Positions 1 through 5,520 of a DNA stretch of 7,999 bases are shown here, piece after piece. This DNA is from Bacillota bacterium (GTDB taxonomy: Bacteria > Bacillota_I > Bacilli_A > RFN20 > CAG-826), in contig JAEZUH010000047.1 in the NCBI GenBank assembly GCA_023443485.1, positions 1-7,999 on the forward strand. Direction: 5' to 3'. Under the pieces are notes generated by a model. It searched no databases. It was not told the DNA's origin and saw only the letters and a list, made by a program, of their open reading frames with translations. The translations under genes were made by a program, and so were the position numbers. Within the stretch, counting starts at the first letter, position 1, and each line of letters opens with the position of its first letter.

Positions 1-365
1 GCGACAACACGTTTGATTTTATACTCTGGATTGCTCCCGTCGGCCATGGAATAATCTTTGTTTTCTATACTTTCCGAAGAGTAATCGCTTTCATCCCAAG
101 GAAAGTAAGTGGTCACAATATCAAATCTCTTAATGCTATTTTTCGCCAAAGAAGTCGTGTCGATAATACCAAAATGAGCTCTACTAGTTAAACCATAAAG
201 AGTTGGGCTCATAGATGTTCCAGAAACAAAGATTGATCGATAATAAGTCGAATGGAAAATCAAGGTGGCGCTACAAGCAAATATGACCACTAGTACAAAA
301 TAGATAGTAGACCAAAGAAAGGCCCCTAGTCTCTTCTTCTTAACACTACTTAACATATTTCTCAT
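1..365 (-). CDS. lepB: Signal peptidase I, N-terminal part (cut by window edge)
   Basis: Type I signal peptidase, a membrane serine protease that removes signal peptides from exported proteins on the outer face of the membrane. 121 complete codons are visible, read by translating the reverse complement up to the window edge. A Lys/Arg-rich N-terminus (KKKR at residues 9-12) precedes one hydrophobic segment (about 14-37). Box B, SGTSMSPTL, places the catalytic serine at S51; box C is KRFDIVT (79-85); box D, YKIKRVV, gives the catalytic lysine K118. The loop between boxes C and D (about 86-114) is long and rich in Asp, Glu and Ser. The C-terminal catalytic part lies outside the window. Two in-frame ATGs are possible, at 365 and 356; neither has a clear Shine-Dalgarno, and a promoter -10 overlaps the first, so 356 may be the true start. 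It lies downstream of rplS on the same strand, the order seen in many Bacillota, but behind a terminator. Confidence 0.92.
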   Translation of the reverse strand, partial: MRNMLSSVKKKRLGAFLWSTIYFVLVVIFACSATLIFHSTYYRSIFVSGTSMSPTLYGLTSRAHFGIIDTTSLAKNSIKRFDIVTTYFPWDESDYSSESIENKDYSMADGSNPEYKIKRVV

Positions 366-392
366 TATATGAGGAATAAAAAGACTAAGCAA
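364..392 (-). promoter_or_regulatory. Putative lepB promoter overlapping the first ATG
   Basis: On the minus strand, a -35-like TTGCTT (392-387) is followed after 17 bases by a perfect TATAAT (369-364). Start of transcription would be about 357-356, which is the A of the second lepB ATG (356-354). The -10 overlaps the upstream ATG (365-363), so a transcript from here could not contain that codon. The -35 follows directly on the T-tract of the rplS terminator. Only TTG of the -35 matches the consensus. Confidence 0.5.
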
Positions 393-418
393 TAAAAAAG
401 GATTCCGTTAGAATCCTT
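393..418 (-). terminator. Intrinsic terminator after rplS
   Basis: On the minus strand, 14 bases after the rplS stop, the arms AAGGATTC and GAATCCTT (418-411 and 405-398) form a perfect 8-bp stem with a 5-base loop. A run of six T (including the last two bases of the stem) follows. This is a standard Rho-independent terminator, with a modest stem (3 G-C pairs). It separates rplS from lepB. Confidence 0.8.
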
Positions 419-431
419 ATTTTGCTCAAAA

Positions 432-779
432 TTAGAGAATTTCTTTAATACGAGCTGATTTACCTGAAAGTTTGCGAATGTAAGTGATTTTGTTTCTTCT
501 CACTTTACCTTTGCGCACCAATGTAATGGCCGCAATGGCTGGAGAATGAAGTGGGAAGTTTCTTTCCACACCGATGCCACTTGACATCTTTCGAACGGTA
601 AACGTTTCACTAATTCCACCACCACGACGAGCGATAACAACACCCTCGAAGTTTTGAATACGTGACTTATTGCCTTCGATAATTCTAACGGATACTTTAA
701 CAGTGTCGCCGGAAGAAAATTCTGGTAAGTCATGTCTCAATTGTGAAGCAGTGATTTCATTGACTAAATTTGTGTTCAT
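432..779 (-). CDS. rplS: 50S ribosomal protein L19
   Basis: Large-subunit ribosomal protein L19, which sits at the subunit interface of the ribosome. The 115 residues match the usual length. The family signature is clear: RIQNFEGVVIARRGGG (40-55) followed by ETFTVRK, then GVERNFPLHSP (69-79) and a basic C-terminal part containing KGKVRRNKITYIRKLSGKSARIKE. The ATG at 779 has a perfect AGGAGG at 797-792, with a rather long 12-base spacing. In most Bacillota rplS follows trmD in one operon. Here it is alone, divergent from rpsP, with its own promoter, a leader of about 130 nt and a terminator, so its expression is separated from that of rimM and trmD. Confidence 0.98.
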   Translation of the reverse strand: MNTNLVNEITASQLRHDLPEFSSGDTVKVSVRIIEGNKSRIQNFEGVVIARRGGGISETFTVRKMSSGIGVERNFPLHSPAIAAITLVRKGKVRRNKITYIRKLSGKSARIKEIL

Positions 780-911
780 AGTTCAATAACGCCTCCTATA
801 ACATAAATGTTCTCTTGGTGTTCATTCTCGTTTTCCGACAGCGGAGCACCCGTATCATGTTCAAACATGCTTAATAATATTATCAATCGCTTTCTTATAT
901 TTCAATACAAT
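780..911 (-). promoter_or_regulatory. Structured 5' leader of rplS (candidate L19 leader)
   Basis: The expected rplS mRNA has a leader of about 130 nt without a reading frame. It can form three local hairpins. The first has arms CATGT/ACATG (869-865 with 860-856). The second has an outer GGTG/CACC pairing (850-847 with 820-817) and an inner TCCG/CGGA stem-loop (845-842 with 837-834). The third, AACAT/ATGTT (811-807 with 804-800), ends just upstream of the Shine-Dalgarno at 797-792. The ATGTT/AACAT elements of the first and third hairpins are mutually complementary, so alternative pairing is possible. Bacillota rplS genes are known to carry an autoregulatory-type leader (Rfam L19_leader). I infer membership from location and folding; I have not matched the consensus. 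Confidence 0.5.
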
Positions 912-917
912 TTTATA

Positions 918-945
918 TTTATATAAGGAAAATAATCTATGTAAA
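918..945 (-). promoter_or_regulatory. Putative rplS promoter
   Basis: On the minus strand, TTTACA (945-940), a 16-base spacer and TATAAA (923-918) resemble a sigma-A promoter, five of six matches in each element. Transcription would start near 911, giving a leader of about 130 nt before rplS. The region is AT-rich, so other -10-like sequences exist nearby and the exact start is uncertain. Confidence 0.5.
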
Positions 946-961
946 GCAAAAATGCTTGACA
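940..961. repeat. Inverted repeat spanning both divergent -35 elements
   Basis: Nine-base arms, TGTAAAGCA (940-948) and TGCTTGACA (953-961), are inverted copies with one mismatch and are separated by four A. The outer part of each arm is the -35 hexamer of one of the two divergent promoters (rplS to the left, rpsP to the right). The pairing continues three bases beyond the hexamers. It may be a shared operator, or partly a by-product of two facing -35 boxes. Confidence 0.5.
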
Positions 962-984
962 GATTAATAAGTAAGACTTAAGAT
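956..984 (+). promoter_or_regulatory. rpsP operon promoter
   Basis: A perfect -35 TTGACA (956-961), a 17-base spacer and TAAGAT (979-984, four of six matches) form a good sigma-A promoter. The predicted start near 991 leaves a leader of about 20 nt, just enough for the rpsP ribosome binding site. It would drive rpsP-khpA and, past the hairpin at 1548-1570, rimM-trmD. Confidence 0.75.
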
Positions 985-996
985 ACCCTCGAACAT

Positions 997-1003
997 AAGG
1001 AGG
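997..1003 (+). promoter_or_regulatory. rpsP ribosome binding site that decides the start codon
   Basis: AAGGAGG lies 8 bases before the ATG at 1012 but only 2 bases before the in-frame ATG at 1006. The spacing therefore selects 1012, which also gives the family-typical N-terminus MAVKIRL. Confidence 0.85.
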
Positions 1004-1011
1004 AAATGTTT

Positions 1012-1296
1012 ATGGCAGTTAAAATTAGATTAACAAGAATTGGTCGCCACAAAGATCCCTTCTTCCGCATCGTAGCCGCTGATTCACGTTACGCAGCAGA
1101 CGGAAGAATTATTGAGCAAATCGGTTTTTTCGATCCTTCCAAAGGAATTGAAAATGTTGTAATTGATGAAGAATTAGCTCTCAAATGGTTATCTCAAGGT
1201 GCAACTCCATCTGATTCCGTTAAGGCAATGCTCACTAGCAAAGGCTTGATTGCGAAATACGCAGAAAGCAAAAAAGTCGGAAAGAAAAGCAAATAA
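1012..1296 (+). CDS. rpsP: 30S ribosomal protein S16
   Basis: Small-subunit ribosomal protein S16, needed for 30S assembly. From the ATG at 1012 it has 94 residues, normal for the family. The hallmark N-terminus MAVKIRLTRIGRHKDPFFRI is followed by VAADSRYAADGR and IEQIGFFDP, then a helix with LKWLSQGATPSDSV and a Lys-rich tail. The ATG six bases upstream is rejected because of ribosome binding site spacing. It is first in the operon rpsP-khpA-rimM-trmD, and its stop overlaps the khpA start by one base (TAATG). A strong promoter lies immediately upstream. Confidence 0.98.
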   Translation: MAVKIRLTRIGRHKDPFFRIVAADSRYAADGRIIEQIGFFDPSKGIENVVIDEELALKWLSQGATPSDSVKAMLTSKGLIAKYAESKKVGKKSK

Positions 1297-1559
1297 TGAA
1301 TTACGAAAAAGCTATTCACGCGATTATCGATCCAATCGTTGAAGAACCTGATTTGATTTTCATTAAGACAAATGAATCGGAAGACGGAAAAGATTTATCA
1401 ATTATTATCGCTACCGAGAAAAATGATATCGCTCGTCTAATTGGCAGGCACGGAACAATCGCTAACGCTATCCGCGAAGTGATTTCTGTCGCTGGCAAAG
1501 TAGACAGTAGAAGAGTTCATATCAAGTTTGAATCATTTAACGAAGAGAAAGAGGATTAA
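1296..1559 (+). CDS. khpA: KH-domain RNA-binding protein KhpA (YlqC family)
   Basis: Small cytoplasmic RNA-binding protein of 87 residues made of a single KH domain. The GxxG loop is visible as IGRHGTIANAIR (49-60, GRHG at 50-53), flanked by the beta strands DLSIIIAT and RRVHIKFES. In Bacillota KhpA commonly pairs with KhpB/Jag and affects cell-wall growth and sRNA-mRNA binding; that role is taken from the family. The start ATG overlaps the rpsP stop codon (TAATG), suggesting coupled translation; a GGAAAG 11 bases upstream is a weak ribosome binding site. The acidic tail EEKED and the stop codon lie within the left half and loop of a perfect palindrome that looks like a terminator. ylqD, which follows khpA in Bacillus, is absent. 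Confidence 0.93.
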   Translation: MNYEKAIHAIIDPIVEEPDLIFIKTNESEDGKDLSIIIATEKNDIARLIGRHGTIANAIREVISVAGKVDSRRVHIKFESFNEEKED

Positions 1560-1570
1560 TCCTCTTTTTT
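1548..1570 (+). terminator. Terminator or attenuator hairpin over the khpA stop codon
   Basis: Bases 1548-1567 are a perfect 20-bp palindrome with the core GAGGATTAATCCTC. It folds into an 8-bp stem (AAAGAGGA/TCCTCTTT) with loop TTAA, and six T end at 1570. The khpA stop codon TAA (1557-1559) sits in the loop. This has the form of an intrinsic terminator but lies 10 bases before the rimM start, so it probably reduces rather than abolishes transcription of rimM-trmD. Ribosomes finishing khpA would cover the left arm and may hinder folding. Confidence 0.6.
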
Positions 1571-1579
1571 GAAGTATCT

Positions 1580-2089
1580 ATGGAATATTTGGATTTAGGA
1601 ATTATTATCGGGAGTTTCTCCCTTGATGGGACATTAAAGTTAAAGTCTTTAACAAACCATCCTGAAAAACGTTATCAAAAAGGTAAGAAGGTTTTTCTAT
1701 TTAATTTAAAAACCAATGAAATGACACAGTTGAGTGTCGTTGCCTACCGAACTAGTGGACAATTTGATTTAGTAAAAGTCGTTGAAATTGACACTAAAGA
1801 AAAAGCTGATGAGTTAAGAGGAAACCTTTTAAAAGTTGAAAAAGACATCAATGATTTAGAAGAAGGACATTATTTCTTTAGCGATTTAGTAGGTTGTGAA
1901 ATCAGCGATGAAAATAATAACGTTCTGGGAGTTGTCTCTCAGGTTGAAGAATTTCCATCGGCGATTACTTTACGTGTTAGACGAAAAGGGGACAAGGATT
2001 TTTTTGTTCCTTTTCTTAATGAGTTTATCACCAGTGTAGATGTTTCAAAAAAGAAGATTTATATCAAGGTCATGGAGGGTATGCTATGA
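1580..2089 (+). CDS. rimM: Ribosome maturation factor RimM
   Basis: Cytoplasmic assembly factor for the 30S head domain, which binds ribosomal protein S19. 169 residues, the usual size. The N-terminal barrel domain begins LGIIIGSFSLDGTLKLKSL (6-24), a divergent form of the family's G-x-hydrophobic-x-G-x-hydrophobic start. The C-terminal PRC-barrel begins at YFFSDLVGCEI (98-108), includes NNVLGVVSQVEE and ends with FVPFLNEFITSVDV (142-155) and a last strand YIKVMEGML. The ATG at 1580 is the only start that keeps the first strand; no Shine-Dalgarno is visible before it, only GAAG five bases upstream, preceded by the T-tract of the hairpin at 1548-1570. The TGA stop overlaps the trmD start by four bases (ATGA). 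Weak initiation and the upstream hairpin both suggest lower expression than rpsP. Confidence 0.95.
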   Translation: MEYLDLGIIIGSFSLDGTLKLKSLTNHPEKRYQKGKKVFLFNLKTNEMTQLSVVAYRTSGQFDLVKVVEIDTKEKADELRGNLLKVEKDINDLEEGHYFFSDLVGCEISDENNNVLGVVSQVEEFPSAITLRVRRKGDKDFFVPFLNEFITSVDVSKKKIYIKVMEGML

Positions 2090-2850
2090 GAATCACAATT
2101 CTAACTTTATTCCCCCAAATGTTTGATGGTTTTTTAACCAATTCCATTATCAAAAGAGCGATTGCTAAAGAAGCAGTTGAACTAAAAATTATCGATATTC
2201 GCTCTTTCACAAAAGACAAATATGGTCGCGTTGATAGCGCCCCCGTCGGAGGTGGAGCTGGACTGATAATGAAATGCCAGCCAATTATTGATTGTCTTAA
2301 AAGTATCTTAAAACCAAGTAGCCATGTTGTTTTGCTTTCTCCTCGCGGAAAAGCCTTAAACCAATCAAAAGTTCGTTATTTTTCCGAAAATAAAGATGAT
2401 TTGATTATTATATGCGGTCATTATGAAGGAATTGACGAGCGAGTAAATCAATATGTCGATGAACTGATTTCTATCGGTGACTTTATTCTTACTGGCGGCG
2501 AAATTGGAGCCATGGCTTTAAGTGATGCGATCATTAGATTACTAGATGGCGTCATTGCCAGTGAGTCCATTGTCGAAGAGTCATTTGAAAACGATTTATT
2601 AGAGTACCCTCAATATACTGAACCTTTTGATTTCGAAGGGATTAAAATTCCCGATATCTTATATTCTGGGAATCACCAGGCCATAGGAAAATGGCGAAGA
2701 AAACAAAGTTTAATATTAACTAAAAAATATCGTCCTGATTTATTCAAGAACGTGACTCTTTCAAAATTAGATATGCAGCTTCTCGATGAGCAAGAAACTC
2801 CAAAATGGGAGTTAGATGCCATTGAAAAGGGCCATAAGTTTATTAAATAG
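2086..2850 (+). CDS. trmD: tRNA (guanine-37-N1)-methyltransferase TrmD
   Basis: SPOUT-class methyltransferase that places m1G37 next to the anticodon using S-adenosylmethionine, preventing +1 frameshifting. 254 residues, close to the family norm. Visible landmarks are ITILTLFPQMF (3-13), VGGGAG (54-59), LLSPRGKALNQ (83-93), IICGHYEGIDERV (108-120), the trefoil-knot strand SIGDFILTGGE (129-139), R151 in the place of the conserved knot arginine, and LYSGNHQAIGKWRRKQSL (192-209) in the tRNA-binding C-terminal domain. Several normally conserved positions differ: DSAPV instead of DDxPY (50-54), GEIGAM instead of GELPAM (138-143), and EESF instead of EDSF (164-167), so Glu replaces the Asp proposed as general base. 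A GGAGG at 2074-2078 lies 7 bases before the ATG, which overlaps the rimM stop. It is the last gene of the operon and converges on ffh. Confidence 0.96.
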   Translation: MRITILTLFPQMFDGFLTNSIIKRAIAKEAVELKIIDIRSFTKDKYGRVDSAPVGGGAGLIMKCQPIIDCLKSILKPSSHVVLLSPRGKALNQSKVRYFSENKDDLIIICGHYEGIDERVNQYVDELISIGDFILTGGEIGAMALSDAIIRLLDGVIASESIVEESFENDLLEYPQYTEPFDFEGIKIPDILYSGNHQAIGKWRRKQSLILTKKYRPDLFKNVTLSKLDMQLLDEQETPKWELDAIEKGHKFIK

Positions 2851-2867
2851 AATAGGTTAATCTATTC
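2850..2867. terminator. Small hairpin between convergent trmD and ffh
   Basis: GAATAG and CTATTC form a 6-bp stem around GTTAAT (seven pairs with an inner G-T), starting at the last base of the trmD stop codon. It occupies nearly all of the 21-bp gap between the convergent genes. Neither side has a clean T-run, so termination in either direction is probably weak, and overlapping transcripts are likely. Confidence 0.35.
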
Positions 2868-2871
2868 GACG

Positions 2872-4224
2872 TTACATCGGAAAGCCCATGCCGCCTAAAC
2901 CACCAGGTGGCATTTTTCCACTTTTCCGGTAGGACTCCATCTTTTTCATCGTATCTTTCATCGTCTCAAATTTTTTGAGCATACGATTTAAATCAGCGAC
3001 TGATTTACCACAGCCATTGGAGATGCGAATTTTTCTTGAGTATTTTAAAATCGAAGGATTTTGTCTTTCTTCAACAGTCATTGAGTTAATGATGACTTCA
3101 AAATTTTTCATTTCCTTTTCTCCCTGTGCTTGCTGTTCGGGAGTGATTTTTGGCAGACCAGGTATCAATTTTAAAAGACCACCTAATGATCCAAGTTTTT
3201 GTACTTGTTTAAGTTGAGCGAGCATATCATCTAATCCAAATGTTCCCGCCATCATTTTATTTGCAGCTCGACGAGCTTCTTTTTCGTCAATTTCTTCGGA
3301 AGCTTTTTCTACCAAAGTCATGACATCGCCCATGCCGAGAATGCGATCAGCCATTCGATCAGGATGAAATACATCAAGATCTGTTAATTTTTCTCCCACA
3401 CCACTAAATTTAATTGGGACTCCAGTCATGTGCTTAATTGAGAGAGCGGCACCACCACGAGCATCACCATCAAGTTTGCTCATTATCACGCCGGTTAACC
3501 CGAGCTTTTGATTAAAGGAATCAGCTACATTGACAGCGTCTTGACCAGCCATTGCATCGACGAGAAGCAGTATTTCATCAGGATTAATTTCTCGTTTGAT
3601 GTCTGTTAGTTCGTTCATCAATTGTTCATCAATTTGCAAGCGACCAGCAGTGTCAATGATTAGAACGTCATAATGTTCATCAAAAGCTTTTTGCTTTGCC
3701 TCAACGGCAATTTTGACAGGAGAAACGCTGGTTCCCTTTGATAAGATATCAACTCCAACCTTTTTGGCTAGTTGTTCTAACTGGTCGATGGCAGCGGGCC
3801 GATAGATATCCCCAGCAGCCAAAAGTACTTTTCGCTTTAATTTATTCTTTAAAAGATATGCGAGTTTACCTGCGGTTGTTGTTTTTCCCGAGCCTTGCAA
3901 ACCCACCATCATAATGACTGTGGGGCGATTTTTTTGATAATTTATTTCGCTGCTTTCGCTTCCTAATAATGCGATGAGTTCATCATGAACAATTTTGACG
4001 AGCATTTGACCAGGATTTAGTTTTAAAAGAACATCCTGACCAATCGCTTTTTCTTTAATATTTGATGTAAATTCTTTAACAACTTTGTAATTTACATCCG
4101 CTTCCAAAAGAGCAATGCGAATTTGCTTCAGCATATCCTCCATATTGCTCTCATTTAAACGGGCCTGTCCCCGTATTTTTTTAAATATGCTAGTCAGTTT
4201 ATCAGTTAAGGATTCAAAAGCCAT
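2872..4224 (-). CDS. ffh: Signal recognition particle protein Ffh (SRP54)
   Basis: GTPase subunit of the signal recognition particle. It binds 4.5S/scRNA and the signal sequences of nascent membrane and secreted proteins and docks on FtsY. The 450 residues cover all domains. The N helical bundle (1-95) contains the conserved ALLEADVN. The G domain has the P-loop GLQGSGKT (108-115), DIYRPAAIDQL (139-149), DTAGR (191-195), SKLDGDARGG (249-258) and GVGEKLTDL (275-283). The methionine-rich M domain (about 305-435) includes the RNA-binding RKIRISNGCGKSV (397-409) and ends in a short Gly/Met-rich tail. The ATG overlaps the ylxM stop by one base (TAATG), and AAAGGA lies about 10 bases upstream. It is the last gene of plsX-rnc-ftsY-ylxM-ffh. 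Confidence 0.98.
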   Translation of the reverse strand: MAFESLTDKLTSIFKKIRGQARLNESNMEDMLKQIRIALLEADVNYKVVKEFTSNIKEKAIGQDVLLKLNPGQMLVKIVHDELIALLGSESSEINYQKNRPTVIMMVGLQGSGKTTTAGKLAYLLKNKLKRKVLLAAGDIYRPAAIDQLEQLAKKVGVDILSKGTSVSPVKIAVEAKQKAFDEHYDVLIIDTAGRLQIDEQLMNELTDIKREINPDEILLLVDAMAGQDAVNVADSFNQKLGLTGVIMSKLDGDARGGAALSIKHMTGVPIKFSGVGEKLTDLDVFHPDRMADRILGMGDVMTLVEKASEEIDEKEARRAANKMMAGTFGLDDMLAQLKQVQKLGSLGGLLKLIPGLPKITPEQQAQGEKEMKNFEVIINSMTVEERQNPSILKYSRKIRISNGCGKSVADLNRMLKKFETMKDTMKKMESYRKSGKMPPGGLGGMGFPM

Positions 4225-4550
4225 TATTTAATTATCCTTTCTATATTTTCCACAAATAAAGCAATATCACGAGTTGGTCTTTGTTGTTTAATTTGTTTTA
4301 TATTTTCCACAATGTCTTGCTTTTTCTTGAGAAGGTGAAGTTTTGCTTCTAAACTTTCTAACTTGCTCAGGCCTTTTTTAATCGCATCTTCAACTGCTGA
4401 GCGCGAAACATTGCGATTGATGGCAATTTCTCCAAGAGATAAGTCATAAGCAAAATAGTCGATTAGTATCTCTTTTTGAGTTGTAGTTAACAACTCTTGG
4501 TAAAGGTTTAATAAATCGTTGTAACGAACTGTTTTAATCAGATTATCCAT
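4224..4550 (-). CDS. ylxM: YlxM family helix-turn-helix protein
   Basis: Small helical protein of the YlxM/p13 family (108 residues from the ATG at 4550), found next to ffh in Bacillota and reported to modulate SRP; the exact role is less certain than for its neighbours. The N-terminal half resembles the sigma-70 region 4 type helix-turn-helix: NDLLNLYQELLTTTQ, then DLSLGEIAINRNVSRSAVED and a third helix KKGLSKLESLEAKL. The C-terminal part is Lys/Ile-rich and probably helical. A GTG at 4559 in the same frame would add three residues and overlap ftsY by eight bases. I prefer the ATG because AGGTGA lies 5 bases before it, and that GTG is itself part of this ribosome binding site. The ATG starts one base after the ftsY stop. 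Confidence 0.9.
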   Translation of the reverse strand: MDNLIKTVRYNDLLNLYQELLTTTQKEILIDYFAYDLSLGEIAINRNVSRSAVEDAIKKGLSKLESLEAKLHLLKKKQDIVENIKQIKQQRPTRDIALFVENIERIIK

Positions 4551-4551
4551 A

Positions 4552-5520
4552 CTATTCACCTACGCATAATCCATAGAGATATTTATCGAGATCGAACTCG
4601 GCTAAATCATCCATCTTTTCGCCCAATCCAATAAATCGAACCGGAACTTTGAATTCATCGCGAATCGCTAAGATAATTCCGCCTTTGCTGGTTCCATCCA
4701 TCTTCGTGACTATGACGCCAGTCAAATTTGTGACTTCAGAAAAGGCTTTGGCTTGCATGACGCCATTTTGTCCAGTTGTCGCATCAATAATCAAAAAAGT
4801 TTCTTGAGGGGCTCCATCAATTTCTTTATTTATTACTCGTTTTATCTTGCTTAATTCCATCATTAAGTTAGCTTTGGTTTGTAATCTTCCTGCAGTATCA
4901 ACAATGACAAGATCTGCATGGATTTCTTTAGCTTTTTGCATTCCATCATACGCTACTGAGGCGGGATCTGCTTCAGCAGACCCTGTGACAATATCACAGC
5001 CAAGGCGTTTCGCCCATACACTCAATTGTTCAACCGCTCCGGCACGGAAGGTATCAGCGGCCACTAATAAGATCTTTTTGCCTTGATGGATATAACGATA
5101 AGCCAGCTTAGCGATACTGGTTGTCTTGCCTACTCCATTAACTCCGACAACTAAAGCAACAGTTGGTACACCACTTGCAAAGGTGATTTCGTTTTTAATA
5201 TCGCCCTTTTCAGCGTAACCAACAAACATTCGATCAACGAGTAATTCATTTATGGTTTTTGGATCAGCAATCTTTTCTTGTCGACTTTTTTCTAGAACTT
5301 CATCGATAATTTTGATGACGAGATTAACCCCGACATCTGATTCAATAAGTATTTGTTCCAATTCTTCAAAATAATCTTGATTAACGGTTTTATAACGATG
5401 AGAGAGCAAATCTAATCGATTAGAAAAATTATGGCGAGATTTCGCCATAGCTTGCGAATACTTTTCGACATTTTTGTCTTTCTTTGCAAATTTTTCTTTT
5501 AGAAAAGAAATTAGTCCCAT
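4552..5520 (-). CDS. ftsY: Signal recognition particle receptor FtsY
   Basis: Membrane-associated SRP receptor GTPase that forms a complex with Ffh and hands ribosomes to the Sec translocon. It has 322 residues with a very short, Lys-rich N-terminus (KEKFAKKDKN) in place of the long acidic domain of E. coli, as in most Gram-positives. The N domain has EELEQILIESDVGVN (52-66). The G domain has the P-loop GVNGVGKT (126-133), DTFRAGAVEQL (156-166), DTAGRL (208-213), TKMDGTSKGG (272-281) and GLGEKMDDL (298-306). Its ATG overlaps the rnc stop by one base (TAATG) and its TAG stop is one base from the ylxM start. smc, which lies between rnc and ftsY in Bacillus, is missing. Confidence 0.98.
   Translation of the reverse strand: MGLISFLKEKFAKKDKNVEKYSQAMAKSRHNFSNRLDLLSHRYKTVNQDYFEELEQILIESDVGVNLVIKIIDEVLEKSRQEKIADPKTINELLVDRMFVGYAEKGDIKNEITFASGVPTVALVVGVNGVGKTTSIAKLAYRYIHQGKKILLVAADTFRAGAVEQLSVWAKRLGCDIVTGSAEADPASVAYDGMQKAKEIHADLVIVDTAGRLQTKANLMMELSKIKRVINKEIDGAPQETFLIIDATTGQNGVMQAKAFSEVTNLTGVIVTKMDGTSKGGIILAIRDEFKVPVRFIGLGEKMDDLAEFDLDKYLYGLCVGE
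4556..4561 (-). promoter_or_regulatory. ylxM ribosome binding site inside the ftsY end
   Basis: AGGTGA, in the last codons of ftsY, lies 5 bases before the ATG at 4550 and includes the alternative GTG codon at 4559. This supports the ATG and makes ylxM translation dependent on ribosomes leaving ftsY. Confidence 0.6.

Noticed and set aside
500..733. Open frame on the minus strand inside rplS
   Set aside because: It lies in another frame of the clear L19 gene, has no ribosome binding site and shows no recognisable protein motif.
940..961. Catabolite-repression (cre) site at the inverted repeat
   Set aside because: The left arm starts like a cre half-site, but arm spacing and the central bases do not fit the 14-bp cre consensus.
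1316..1498. Open frame on the minus strand opposite khpA
   Set aside because: It is antisense to an intact KH-domain gene and its composition simply mirrors that gene.
2850..2872. Strong bidirectional terminator between trmD and ffh
   Set aside because: The stem is only 6-7 bp and there is no T-run on either side, so I list it only as a weak hairpin.
2975..3217. Plus-strand open frame opposite the Ffh M domain
   Set aside because: Antisense shadow of ffh without a start signal or family features.
4847..5086. Plus-strand open frame opposite the FtsY GTPase domain
   Set aside because: Antisense to conserved GTPase motifs; no ribosome binding site and no motif of its own.
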